A stretch of 64,000 nt of DNA, taken from contig JAMXSV010000028.1 in assembly GCA_027559495.1 (NCBI GenBank), forward strand, positions 62,001-126,000, given 5' to 3'. Below, one piece after another: positions 11,108 through 22,917 of this stretch. The stretch's first letter is position 1; each line of letters opens with the position of its first letter. The notes under the pieces were generated by a model, which did no database searches, was not told the DNA's origin, and saw only the letters and a program-made list of their open reading frames with translations. The DNA comes from Aurifilum marmelostoma. Its lineage: Eukaryota; Ascomycota; Sordariomycetes; Diaporthales; Cryphonectriaceae. Position numbers and translations under genes: made by a program.

Positions 11108-14100
11108 GCGGTCTGATTCAATCTGTTCGAAGCTACGTTGCACTATCGAGTGGACTGGAGCTCAGTGCTGTCATTGACCCCCTCCTTTCGAGGAGATTTA
11201 GTACCACTCGCAGATCAATATACAGCAATGATAAGCCTTGTGATCATCAGTTCGCTCCGCACAATGGAACGTCGGTGCTAGCACCTTCAGGCTGTGGTTC
11301 CTTTTGCTTCATTTTGATGACGATTTCCAACAACATACATTGCGGACAGGGCGTGTGGGATAGCATGCTGTGCAAGCTGCACACATGAACCATTAATTAA
11401 TTACTGGAAATAGCCAGTAGCCTGGACAGAGCCATCAATGCTCCTGGGCCCGACGAGGATCTGGCTGGAGGCGGTTTTCAGCTCACATGCTCGTATCCAC
11501 CCTGTCTTACTTACTGTACAATATCAATATAGTCGTTCAATGCCTCTATCTTTTCGAGATCTCTTGGGTACTACTGGTCAGGGATCGGCGTTTAGCTACA
11601 ATCTTTCTCTGAAGGTTGGCGGGGCAAGACACAACAGTAACATTGTTCACCCCTGGGGAGAATTGGCCGCCTCATGACTGTATTCGGGTTCAACCAGCAC
11701 GAGGCTTTTTCCATTTTGGAAGGACTCCTCACAGCTGCTGACGTATAGACATTGCGTGAGGAAAAGAATTGTACGATGCACGTGTTGATGACATCAGGTG
11801 GGTCTCCATATTGCACAGAGACTGAGCTGAAGAGAATAGGGTAGTATGGGCAATGCTATTATCGTCGTGTAGAGCGCCCGCCATAAGGTGGCAGTGAAGG
11901 TGAGTAAATGGCGCATGACTAGATCGTACTGTACTACACATGCGGGCGTGTGGGTAACTGGCTCCCAACGGCCCCCACTGCTCACTTTGACATAATATTT
12001 GAATCGTTTCCAACCAGTGGACCACCTACAGCTGATGCAGGATGGTGGCTAGTCTTCCGATATAAGATACTTATATGACTACATCCGGCAAAGACTCGGG
12101 CCAGCTTAGTGGCACCACATAATTATACCTGGGTATCTCATAGGACTGTAGCGGTCACATCGTGGGCTGTAAGCATCTGATCCTTCAACTAGATGCCACG
12201 CAGATCGACTAGGAATCCCACCACACATCGTTTCTCGCTTATAGATGCATCCTAATATTCGTTGCCACCTGCTATCGACCTAGTCATACTGGGAGCCTTG
12301 CCTACTAATGTGCGCCACAAGCGCTGAACAGGCATGCTTTAGTATAAGAACAGTGGAGACTAGGAATCGAAGGGGGAAAAGGGCCTGCAAGAAACCCAGC
12401 TGATAACTCATAGTATGTTCCAAAAGCACGAACGTATGTAGTGGTCAGGCTCCTTCTTTGGGGGGCCAAATCCTGCCTCCGATCCCATGGACGAGACTTT
12501 TGAGCTTTAGGAGACCCACACCCGGTATCCCAAAGTCTGATATTGCGCGCGATGCTTGTGACATTGGTAGCAGCGGCCGCGAGTCTTGATCCTCCTCCGG
12601 CGCCGGGGGGGGGGCACCTTAGGGTTCAATAAGGCAAGGGCGCCGTATCGGCTGTGAGCTCAAGCCAGAATCGGATTCGGCACACGAGGGTTACCGGTCC
12701 TATCGGAAGCGAATGTTTGCCTTGTGAATGAGGACAAATATCTCTCATATAGCGCCAATAACTGGTATTGCGGTGATCATGTGATCTTACTCATGAATGT
12801 AGGTGAAGGCGGCCGGCGATTGGGACGTGCACAGCGAGGGTCAATACCGAGCATTGCGTAACAGAATTGTCAACCTAAGTCATACGTGCGACGCTGACAT
12901 GCCATGGAACCTGACCAGTTCCACTGCCCACCAAAACACTCCACTCATCACGGCTGAGGGTACAGAGTACAAATGTATGTGGTACAGAGAACATCTAGGA
13001 AGAGTATGGCGCGGTCCGAGCCTTGTCAGCGACGCGGAAGAGAGAAAGTTGGTGCACGCTTCAGCTTCGTTTCTTCTCTTCCCAAAGGAAGGGGGATCCG
13101 ACCATCCAAAGAGGGGCCTCTGGCAGCGTCTTCATGTCTGACGTGGCGCCACGATGTGGAAGGTGGTAATGGAGCCATGAACAGCAGTCTCATTTTACTT
13201 ATCTTCGCCTCAGAACGCCGCACGTTGCATTGGGGGCCGTTGGACTAAAGCTCCTGGTGCCAACCTACTTGATTATGGCACAAGCGCTTGCTCCCCGACT
13301 AGTATGGCCGATTTTGTGCTCCTCCTGTGTACAGAAAAGGCAAGGCTCTTATTCGTGGTGATAGGGTACTGCGGCACGGTACAGCAGTGCCACGACACTC
13401 AGCACAGTGTATACACACAGTTCCGTTCCAGGATTTGAGGTTGTCAGAGCCTGTCGTTGCGCGTCGGCATACTTAGTACTTAGAAAATAAGCTTACGGGT
13501 CCACTCACATTCGGGTGGAGGCGCGATCAGCACCTGAGATGAACCCCAGATTAGTCCGTTTCCAAAGATACGTGAAAAGGTACTATGGTCACGATGCATA
13601 TCGGATCTGCTTGGACCAGATGCCAGGGACGGAGACAGCGCAACCCGCCATCGCATGCACATAGTAAGCCACTTCAACAGCGCCACTCCCAACTGCCTTA
13701 AAAAAGCGGGCCTCGAAACATATGATAGCGTCCCTTCAAGGCTGTGGCGACCCCTACAGGTAGGCTCATTATGCGAGGGCTACCTGCAGGACCTCGCAGT
13801 CTGGTCTCAACTCCCAAGATGGCCTTCTTGGTGCGCGTGATGAAGATTTCTTGCAATGATTGCTAGGCCCGTTGTGCTGAGAAGTGATTCTTTGCCCCCC
13901 CCCCTTCCCGGGGGCCCTGGCCGAAAATCGTCATCATAGACGGGGGTGATCCGAATTGGGTAATGAAGCGGGCTGTGTAAGCCCAACCAACGGATTATGC
14001 GTGTCCTGAATCATCTCTGCGGCTAGTACGTTGGAAGTAAATTATTATGCGAGGGCCAGTGAGTCACTGCACCATCCTGTACACTGGGGCCAGGTGCCTG

Positions 14101-14257
14101 CCCTCACCTTTCTCCCTTTCTTTCTATAGCGTTTTTTCCTATGCATCCAGTTTCCGATGACTATCCTCTACTATCTAGCCTCTATGAACATATTTGATAG
14201 GTACCGCGTTAGTCGCTGGGGCTTCTGCAAGGACGATGCTCTGTGTTGTTGAACCTT
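11108..14257. other. Gene-free region, 3.15 kb
   Basis: No ORF here shows family motifs, sensible codon structure or splice continuity. It lies between the convergent 3' ends of the membrane protein and the MFS gene, which normally sit a few hundred bases apart. It contains G-runs near 12605 and a C-run near 13896. It could be decayed repeat or lost-gene sequence; I see no terminal repeats or recognisable transposase. Confidence 0.5.
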
Positions 14258-16100
14258 TCAAGGTGTTGCCTCTGCTTTGATAGTAGTATCGGATTCCTGA
14301 GTCTTCTCCTCCTGTTGCAGTGCACTTGTAGACTTTTTCCTCCTCTCCGCTGCGACTCTATTCGCGTTCAGCCATTCCATGCCCAATGTGAAAGGCACTG
14401 CTGCACCTACAACCGCCGTAGCAAGGATCATCGTTCTCGAAACAGCCGCGTTCCAGATGCCTCGAAGCACTGCCAGGTCGCCACTGGAAAGACCTAGCAC
14501 GGCAAGATCTGTCCCACCCGCGTCAATCACCTTCTGCACGGAGACATCCGGCAGACGCTTTGGAACCAGGTCTAGTAGGGTCGAGAGGGTGATGGTCTGG
14601 CCCATAGATATAGACAGAGCGCCGCCTAGTTGCGTAGAGAAGACGGCGATGGCGTTACCGATCGGAACATCTTCATCGGCCAAAGCAACCGCGACAGCTG
14701 TGTATGGCAGCTGCATCGCCATACCACCGCCTATTCCGGTGAGCACGAGCGATGAGGCCCAGTACACTGTACTTGAGTCTGGCTCTAGCTGAGTCAACAT
14801 GGCTAGCCCGCCGATGCATACTAGCTCGCCTGAGATCATGTAGGGGACGTAGTACCCGAACTTGTTCACGATCACGCTGACAATGATCAGGGCAGTGAAC
14901 TGTGGGACGAGGCGGGAGATGAAATTAATACCAGTGGAGACTGGGGTGGCTCCCCTCACGCCTTGGAACCAGAAAGAGAGGAAGAACGGAACCTGTGAGC
15001 GACATGATGTCAACGCCTGGTCGCTCAGTGCGGTAATACAAGGGATGTCACCTACAGCATATGCCTGTGCACCGACAAGGAAAAGAGTCGCCGCTCCCGT
15101 CCATATGGACCGCTGCCTGAAGACCCTCGGGGTGATGAGTGCAAGTTCCTGCTTTTTCCACTGCCAAAGGATGAAGATAACGGCCAGGAATACACCCCCA
15201 ATGAGACATCCGAGGACGTCTGCAGATTTCCACGGTTTCGTCTGGCCACCCCATTGCAATGCCAACAGCACGCAGCAAGCCGATCCGACAAAGATCAAGC
15301 ACCCCAGAGGATCCATGTTGGATAGCTTGGCTTGAAGCGGAAGTGTTCGATGTCTGCTGTGGCTACCCTTGAATCGCAGGAATATGCTGAGACCTACAAA
15401 GACAAGTGCGCCAATGGGAAGGTTTCTGCACAATTTAGGTCAGTCACTAATATTCCGTGGCGCTGGAAAAAGGTTCCGACGCGGCCGACTGACATCCAAA
15501 AACACCATCTCCAAGAGACGCGTTGTGTAAAGACGCCCCCAAGGACCGGACCGGCTGTGGACGCAATCACATAGACACTCATGATGACGCTCGTATACAG
15601 CGGGCGCTGCTCAAGGGGGATAACCTGGTTGATGATGCTCAAAGCGCCCTGGAGGACACCTGCAGCACCAAGGCCGGCGACAGCCCTCCCGACGATGAAC
15701 ATGTTGGAGCTGACGGCGGCAGCACAAAGTATCGAGCCAGCTGCGCGAGTGAATGAGTCTTGTCAATAGTGAAAAAGGCGAGAGATTCCAGATAGCATTG
15801 CTACTAACCCTCAAAAATCAAGACAGAAATTCGGTAGACTGCGTCAGGGCGGAAGAATTTGAAGATGGAACCAAACAGAGGCTGAAAGGCAGTCAGAGTG
15901 AGGATGTAAGCCGTGCCATACCACGCGATGTCTTGCAGTGCCTTAAATTGAGACGAGATGCTGGGTATGGCGACGGTAATGATGTTGGTGTCCAGCGCGA
16001 CCAGAAATTGGCCGAAAAAAAGACATGCAATGACGGAGTAGAGCCGCCATCCTGCAAGATAAACTGTGGCATCGGGCTCCGGGGATGGAGACGCCGACAT
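14258..16100 (-). CDS. MFS exporter, DHA2-like 14-TM drug:H+ antiporter family
   Basis: Four exons, complement(14258..14992, 15056..15425, 15494..15740, 15809..16100), give 547 residues. Motifs are DTNIITVAIPSI in TM1, a well-placed IVGRAVAGLGAAG, the antiporter motif C region GPVLGGVFTQ, and WRWCFWINLPIG created exactly by splicing intron 2. About 14 helices and a charged tail follow. Intron 3 (14993..15055, 63 nt, GTAGGT...CACAG) is stop-free and a multiple of three, so an unspliced form would stay in frame and carry 21 extra residues; I removed it because the helix reads through better. Proteins of this family export toxins, fungicides or secondary metabolites across the plasma membrane. 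It fits the P450-rich neighbourhood, but substrate is inference. Confidence 0.9.
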
Positions 16101-17662
16101 GGTGGAGGAGGTGTGTCTTGGGGGGAAACAGGCAGAGCGTGTTGGAGCGAGAATGTCTCGCAGGAGAAGAATAATTACACAAGTCCAGCCAAAGGACGGG
16201 ATTATAAGATACTCGCAGAACCCTAACCCTGCAGCCGTGCCGGCATTGAAATGACCAGAGTCCGTCTCACCAGCAGTGAAACATTAGAATACTAATGGGA
16301 ACAAAGACTCCAACTATGATCCAGAACTGGTATCCTGGGGTACTCTCTCAAAAACATATAGCAGATTGATGTTTGTTGTGGTATCATTACTATGTGTAAG
16401 AAGACGCCAAGAGACCAAGGTTCACGTTTACTCGACTCATTCCTTGGTTGTGAGTCTTCAAAGCTGACGGTGTTTCCGCAGATGGTGAAGTAATCCCAAC
16501 AACAGGAGCTTCCATGGCTAAAGGCATATGATTGCCAATAAATAGAAAGCCAAAGTGAGCCAATTGTTTTCGCTATTATTAGGAAATCTTTCTATTACAA
16601 CCAACACCACTTCAGCCTCTGTCGCCCGGAAAATTTACCACCAGTACACATTGGTTGCCAGCAGCAAGATAGGAGGATGCAAGTAGTGAATGAAGAATGA
16701 AGGGCGCTGGGTGTCAAACACATCCATGGATTGATTGACAGGAGTGATCGAGATGAGTAACTAATGATTCTTCTTAATATTGCAAACGGACCACAATCCT
16801 GCTGACACCAATATCAATTTGTGCCCTCCATAAAGTCCATCCATTGCTATGATAGGGTAGCTATTCTCACCTATTATACAGAAGTATTCAACCAAGTGAC
16901 ACGGGCAACCGTTAATTAATTAATCTTGATCTTCCTACTTGGGCAACCCTATATTCTACTATCATGCCAGTGGACACAACTACTGCGAGCTGTGGTGTAC
17001 TATATATGGTCAATATGGTGGTCTAACGCCCTTGAATACGCCTGATCATCTCCGATGGTGGGGGGGGTTTTGGTCTTGATGCTGAATTAATACTTCTCTC
17101 AACTTTATTTATCCTCTTATGGAAGTACACGGCACTGTCATCCTGCATGTCTTATACGTGTTTGGAATGTTAGAAAAACAACAGCCTCGAATCCAGGATA
17201 GCATGGAAGAACAGCATTACTATAGGTACTTGCTGTGCTCTGATTCTCGAACCTGCATGGGGGGGTTCTGGGCTAGATAATGTGTGAGAAGGTGGAAGAA
17301 CATGAATGTCTGAGGTCTGCATACTGTAGTAGTGTCCACGTTGTACTGTGTACGCCAAGAGGGTAGTCCCCGTGGTCCCGCAGCAGCTCGGCAGGCCTAG
17401 CAAGGATCATTCAAAACCAGTAAACAGGGAGGACCCCTCCTCAAGCTCCAGCTTCCGACTGTAGCAGGAAGGAGGGGCTCATCGACAAGGGGGATACATC
17501 TTCAACCACGTCGTCGTCGTCGTCGCCTTCTTCTTCTTCACGACACAGACTGACCGCTTGGCCTGCTTTACCAGAACCACTTCTGCCGTCCACGTTGGAG
17601 AGTGACCTCCCCATATTGACCACAATACCCTCCAACTTTCCATTTCCTCACGACCAGAAAGA
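16101..17662. other. Divergent intergenic region, 1.56 kb
   Basis: Outward-facing promoters of the MFS gene and the geranylgeranyltransferase gene. The part near 16560-17150 is A+T-rich without coding features. A pyrimidine-rich tract near 17500-17540 precedes the transferase start. This is also the boundary between the accessory block and the core-gene block. Confidence 0.5.
16221..16230. promoter_or_regulatory. Telomere-like CCCTAACCCT box
   Basis: One and a half units of the CCCTAA telomeric hexamer lie about 120 bp upstream of the MFS start codon. Telo-boxes occur in promoters of some fungal genes; a single copy may also be chance. Confidence 0.2.
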
Positions 17663-19156
17663 ATGAACCCCTTCGATCCGCCTCTCGACACGGCCCGCCA
17701 CCTTCGCTACTGGCAGCGCTGCGTGCGCACCCTCCTGCCGCATCACTACACCTCGATGGACAGCACACGCCTCAGCCTCGCCTTCTTCATCATCTGCTCC
17801 ATCGACATGCTCACACCTTCTTCCTCCTCCTCCTCCTCCTCCCCCTCACAAGACACGGCCGACAAGCCCCTCCTCACCACCGCCGACCGCCGCTCCCTCC
17901 GCCGCTGGGTTCTCTCCTGCCAGCATCCCCGCGGCGGCTTCGTCGCCAGCCCCACCCACGTCTTCCGCCCCGAGCACCAGGCGGGCGATGCCGTCGAGGA
18001 CGCCCACCTTGCCGGCACCTACTTCGCCCTCCTCCTCCTCCTCGCCCTCCTCGCAGACGACAACAGCGGCGACAGCGCCTTCGCCGGCGTCGACCGTGTC
18101 AGGACCCTGCGCTGGCTGCGGAGGCTGCAGAGGCCCGAGGACGGCAGCTTCGGAGAGTCAGTGTACGACCCTCCAGAAATACCAGGAAGAAGCGAGGGTG
18201 CAGAAGGAAAGGCCGAGGATGTGAAGAGGCAGCCGGTGGTTGGCGGCGGGAAGGACATGCGCTACTGCTACCTCGCCGCCGCCGTGCGCTGGATGCTCCG
18301 CGGTGACGACGTCGAGCCCGACCACCCTGCATACGTGGAGGACATTGACATCCCCGCCCTGTTGGCCCACATTCGCCGCAGCCAGACCTACGACGGCGGC
18401 TTTGCCGAGAGCTGGCGGCAGGAGAGCCACGCCGGCTACGGCTACTGTGCTGCTGCCGCCCTGGCACTGCTGGACCGTCCGCTTGAGGGAGAGGCTCACA
18501 CGCATGAGAGCGACGCGGTGCGGCAGGGCATATCGGACAAGACCGCTTTCATCACCTGGCTCACCTCGAGACATTTTGTCTACATTCCTCACACAAGCGA
18601 ACAAGGCGATGAAAATGGTGATGGCGATGACGACGGCGACGACGACGACGATCCGGAGACGGCCAACTTCACCCTCGCCGACCTGTCCCTGGCGGACGAA
18701 GAGACCAACCCAAAATACATCGGCTTCAATGGGCGCTGCAACAAGATCGCAGACACGTGCTACACCTGGTGGACCCTCGGCTCGCTCGCCGTGCTGGGCG
18801 CCGGTCCTGCCGCCACCGCCGAGACAGATCCCGCCACGCTCAAGGCCCAGCGGTTGTTTCTGCTGGAGAAGACGCAGCATGCCATAGGGGGCTTCGGCAA
18901 GAATCCCGGGTTCCCGCCGGATGTAGGTCATGCTTGTCTGGGCCTGGCTGCGCTGGCTACCATGGGCGACCCGAGCCTTAAGACGTTTGATCCGGCGCTG
19001 TGCGTGAGTGTCGATGCTGTGCGGAAGGTGCAGAGGGCCAGGAGTGGGCTGTTGAGGCAGTATGTGGTGGGAGAAGGTCTGGGCCAGAGGTTGGTGAATA
19101 CTGCCATCCGGATGGGCGGTGGCCAGAGGCCTGAGTGGCTGGGTGCCATGGCATAA
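17663..19156 (+). CDS. CDC43: Geranylgeranyltransferase type I beta subunit
   Basis: A single exon of 497 residues. With the alpha subunit shared with farnesyltransferase, this protein adds geranylgeranyl to CaaL proteins such as Rho GTPases. The alpha-alpha barrel repeats are visible, including GGGKDMRYCYLAAAVRWML (about 194-212), the TYDGGFAE repeat, and FNGRCNKIADTCYTWWTLG (355-373). Zinc ligands are Asp364 and Cys366 in ADTCY and His423 in DVGHACLG. The FNGR...CYTWW form favours the GGTase-I beta chain over the farnesyltransferase or Rab transferase beta chains. Length exceeds the human protein because of a serine-rich loop near 53-60, a loop near 168-195 and an acidic insert at about 313-331, all typical fungal linker expansions. 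No introns. It is convergent with the kinase gene. Confidence 0.92.
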   Translation: MNPFDPPLDTARHLRYWQRCVRTLLPHHYTSMDSTRLSLAFFIICSIDMLTPSSSSSSSSPSQDTADKPLLTTADRRSLRRWVLSCQHPRGGFVASPTHVFRPEHQAGDAVEDAHLAGTYFALLLLLALLADDNSGDSAFAGVDRVRTLRWLRRLQRPEDGSFGESVYDPPEIPGRSEGAEGKAEDVKRQPVVGGGKDMRYCYLAAAVRWMLRGDDVEPDHPAYVEDIDIPALLAHIRRSQTYDGGFAESWRQESHAGYGYCAAAALALLDRPLEGEAHTHESDAVRQGISDKTAFITWLTSRHFVYIPHTSEQGDENGDGDDDGDDDDDPETANFTLADLSLADEETNPKYIGFNGRCNKIADTCYTWWTLGSLAVLGAGPAATAETDPATLKAQRLFLLEKTQHAIGGFGKNPGFPPDVGHACLGLAALATMGDPSLKTFDPALCVSVDAVRKVQRARSGLLRQYVVGEGLGQRLVNTAIRMGGGQRPEWLGAMA

Positions 19157-19868
19157 TTGTACAGAGAGGGCAGTCCAAAACACGTATCAAAGGCGAATAA
19201 GCATGTCCGCTCTACAAAGGAAGAAGACAGGCAGCCATTTTGCTAGAAACCAAGATACCCACTCATACTTTCAGTGAACACACTACTTGTATATTAGTGT
19301 TAAATCACACCACATAAAGACACGCACACCAATAACCAGGAATGGTAGAAAATTTGATTAAAGAAGAAGGGATGACAACTTCCGTTGGAAATGATATATC
19401 ATTCCGAGATATCGGAAAGGGAGGAGGTAATGAAGAACTAGTTGGAGGTATCATTGAACGGCAAAAGGTCAACAGTAATACATATAAAAAATCGAACAAA
19501 TGACAGGAAACAGTTGGATATGTGAAGTACAAACAGGCCGCATACAACAACCGGGAAAAAGTTATAAAGGAACAAATATCGCTAAGTTTCGTATGAGGTT
19601 AAGACATCTCTCTATACAGGGAATAATATAAAGTTATCTGGTGCTAGCACCATACAAGAACGTAGATGTTAGATGAGCGCGGTGGTGAGAGTGTAGTGCA
19701 CCGGTTTGATAGCAGCGTGACGCAATTCAAGTATAGGCGAAAGAAGAGGAATAGGAGGAGAAGAAGAAGGATGGAGCATCTGTATGCGAGCGAAGAGGGT
19801 AGGTGTGTGCGTGTATGCATGTGTGCGCGTGTGAGTATGTGTTGAATGGATTTGCGGACACGCCGAGC
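19157..19868. other. Convergent 3' region
   Basis: Only 3' flanks of the convergent transferase and kinase genes, A+T-rich, with a CA/TG-rich microsatellite-like stretch at about 19795-19845. No coding sequence is supported. Confidence 0.5.
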
Positions 19869-22800
19869 TCACTTAACGGCCGCCTCGAGAACACCAGTCG
19901 ACGACGACCCTGGCATTGCGGTGATGCCCGCAACAGCAGCCTGCCCGTTGGCAACCATATCAGCCTCGCCTGGCTCGAGTATCACCTCCTCGATCTTCTC
20001 GCCAGGACCCTTGACCACAGGCGTGAAGTTTTCCACCTCCTCGATGTCTTCATCTTCCTCTTCTACTCCCATGAATTTGACCGTGTCGCGGTCGTCATCG
20101 TCGTCGTCGTCAGCTTCAGCCATGATATCGTCGTCCATCTCGAGGGCGTCTTCGTCTTCTTCTTGCACGGCGGCAATTTCCCCACTACGCCGGCCCAGGC
20201 GATCGCCGCTCGCGCTGCGGCTGTGCGTTGGGGTGCCCCGGTCGCTGCGGCCACTGTTCCCTCCGACGGCAGACGTCGGGCCTTTGAATAGGTTCCGCTT
20301 GCGCTTGGCAAAGAATGGCCCGCTGCGTTCACCAAAGGTAGATGCGAAAGGGTTCGGAGACCGTGGGGCCGGCATCATCGGGCTGGCGGCTAAGCTGCCC
20401 GTCCTGCCGCCGCTGCTGCTTCTGGATGGCGCATTCTCGTTGTAGAGGGTCAGCGGCGCCCCGCGAACAAGCCTTATATTGCTGGGAAAAGACGTGACCG
20501 AAGTCGGGGTGGCCGGCAGGACCTTGACAGAGTGGTGTGGGCTGCGACCTGTCTGCATCGGCGTCTTGGACATGTTGGTCGAGACGGAGTTGGTCGACGA
20601 CGTGGACGAGGCCTTGGAATGGGTGTGGTGGTGAGTGTGATGCATCGATCGGACAGATGACACGGATGAGGATGTGGACTTGCGGCCACGTAGGCCGGCT
20701 GATGATCTCCGGACGGTAGATCGCGGCGTGATGGGAGATGGTGACAGAGACTGGCGCTTGTATGAGCCCCCGGTCGGCGCACGTCGATGGCTGTGTGAGG
20801 CGCCCCCTGGCGTCGAGAAAACTGCATTCGTGGGGCTGCCGAGACTGCCAGGCGGCTTTGTCGCGCCTGTTGTCGTCCTCTTTGGCATGCCGTTCACGAT
20901 CAGGTTGGTGGGCATCGTTGCCACAGCCGTCGCCTGGGGCGTCTGTGACGCCACGGTCTTGCCAGTATGCGGCCTGGGGCTGTTTTCCTTGGAGAGCTTG
21001 CCGTCCTTCCCACCGCGCGCCTTATCACGCAGGTTAGGCGTCGAATGGCTGAGTACCTTGTTGGGATCCTTGTGTCGCCGGGTCGAGTCGAACAGCCAGT
21101 GCGTCAGGTTCTTCCAGTGCGATATAAAGCCTTGTGAGGGCTTCTTGCGCAGCTTCTGCGGTCCAGTGGAGTCGTTGCCCTGGCTCCTGCCCCGCCCCTC
21201 CAGCGCATCGCCAGTCGTGACAAGATGCAGTGTCGAGCCTCTAGACCTCGCACTGCGCAAGACCCCAGACACACCCTCCTTAGGCGGCGGGATGGGTCTC
21301 CGGCGGGAGCTGCTGACGGACCGGATGGAGTCCTTGTCGATGGGCGGTGGTGGCATCTCCTGGTCCGGACTCAGCGTGATGTTCGATCTTCCAGCCTCTG
21401 GCAACCCCGGCAGGTCCGTGATCTGGAAGTCGGGATAATATCCGCTTCTCCTTTCCGAACGACCCCTCGGCCGCAGCATGGGTGCGTCGCCTAGCCTGAC
21501 AAGCGAGCCTTCTTCGCCGACCGGGGCCAGACGCTCGAGGCGGCTTGATGCCTGGGACCATCGTCTGGAGCTCCTCCGGTCCCCCTCCTTCTCCTTCCGC
21601 TTCCTCTCCCTCCTCGCCTGTTTCCTCTCCTCCTTCTCGAGCAGTAATGTCCACCACCCAGCGAGAGTGTCGCACTTCTGGGCCAGTACGGACTCCATGA
21701 CTTCGTCGGTATTCACACCGGCCGCCTTCAGCCTATGTAGCGTTTCCTTCTCCAGAGGCGTCGAAAAGGGCTCGACACGCTGCTTGGCCAGGACTACCCG
21801 CTGCTCGGGTGCGTGTTCGGCCAAAAAAGGGTGGTTGAGGATGTCCGTCAGGCTCGGTCGGGGGAACGGCCTCTTGGAAAGAAGCTGTTTGAGCAAGGAA
21901 AGAGCGTCGGGTGGTAGATGGTCGGGGTATTTCGGCTCGTCTCCCAGGATTTTCCGTCTCGTCTCGTCGTCGCTGTCATCGTCGAAGGGCAGCTCTCCAC
22001 ACAGCAGCGCGTATAATATTATGCCCAAGCTCCACACATCCACCTTTTCGCCGGCGTACTTTTCGCCCTTGAGCATCTCGGGCGCCGAGTAGCAGATGGT
22101 GCCGCAGAACGTCTGCAGGTAGTTAGACCTGCCCTCATACTCGCGCGCGAAGCCGAAATCCAACAACTTGACGTTCTCGTGCTTGTCGAGGAGGATGTTT
22201 TCGAGCTTGAGGTCGCGGTGGACGCAATTCTGCTGGTGGACGTATGCGACGGCTCCCACGAGCTGGGTAAACGTCTTCTGGACCTTGTCGACGGGCAGTT
22301 TCCCGTGTCTGAGGAGGTAGTCGTATAGTTCATCGCCTGCCACCCTGTCAGCGCCAAGCACATGAGCGATGCCCTTCCTGTGTGTGACCTCTTGACATAT
22401 CCTTCTCCGCCCTTTTTCTCGTCCTTTTCCTTACCTGAACAGTATTCCATCACCATCCACACGAGGTTCTCGGTCACGACCACCTCATACAGCCGGGCAA
22501 TGTGCGGGTGCACAAACTGTCGGTGGTGGTGTATCTCGCGGGCGAGGTTGGAGTCATCCTTCTTGGCAGATTTAAGAACGACCTGTCATGCGACACATTA
22601 TTAGCCAACACCATCAGCCCTTCTCTCTTTCCCTCACAACTCTCTCCCTCTCCCCCCCCCCCAGCTGCTCATCCCTACATTCTCACGCCGTGATAAGGAC
22701 AACAAGAAGCACACACCTTAGACCCGTTGGTGAGCTTGTGGGTGGCGAGATAGACCTTTCCAAACGAGCCCTTGCCAATTAGGCGGCCTAGGTGGTAGTT

Positions 22801-22917
22801 GCCGACAGTCTGGAGGTCCTTATTCCCAAACTCGTCGAGCAGCTCCTGGTAGGACCGGGCAAGCTTGGCCTTACGCTCCGTCGTCCCGCGCGCCTGCTGC
22901 TGTTGCATCTGCATCAT
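19869..22917 (-). CDS. Ser/Thr protein kinase, CAMK-like (Kin4/Snf1-related)
   Basis: Three exons, complement(19869..22336, 22435..22582, 22717..22917), encode 938 residues. The kinase domain spans about 41-300: glycine loop GKGSFGKVYLA (48-58), lysine in VVLK (71), HRD (156-158) in HRDLKLEN, DFG (176-178), and activation-loop FCGTICYSAPEM. The first intron falls between the glycine loop and the lysine. A UBA-like helical segment (LHRLKAAGVNTDEVMESVLA) follows the kinase, as in the Snf1/PAR-1/Kin4 group. The remaining 550 residues are Ser/Arg/Pro-rich and disordered, ending in a strongly acidic Asp/Glu patch. Fungal kinases of this arrangement act in cell-cycle, polarity or stress signalling; I favour a Kin4-type kinase, but ortholog identity needs a tree. 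The upstream minus-strand leader is long and pyrimidine/purine-biased. Confidence 0.87.

Noticed and set aside
1..16100. Complete secondary-metabolite cluster
   Set aside because: I looked for synthase, prenyltransferase and methyltransferase signatures in all frames and found none, so only an accessory block is reported.
18158..19183. 341-codon minus-strand ORF
   Set aside because: Antisense shadow of the geranylgeranyltransferase exon, whose zinc ligands and repeats are clear on the plus strand.
20674..21438. 254-codon plus-strand ORF
   Set aside because: Antisense to the low-complexity tail of the kinase.
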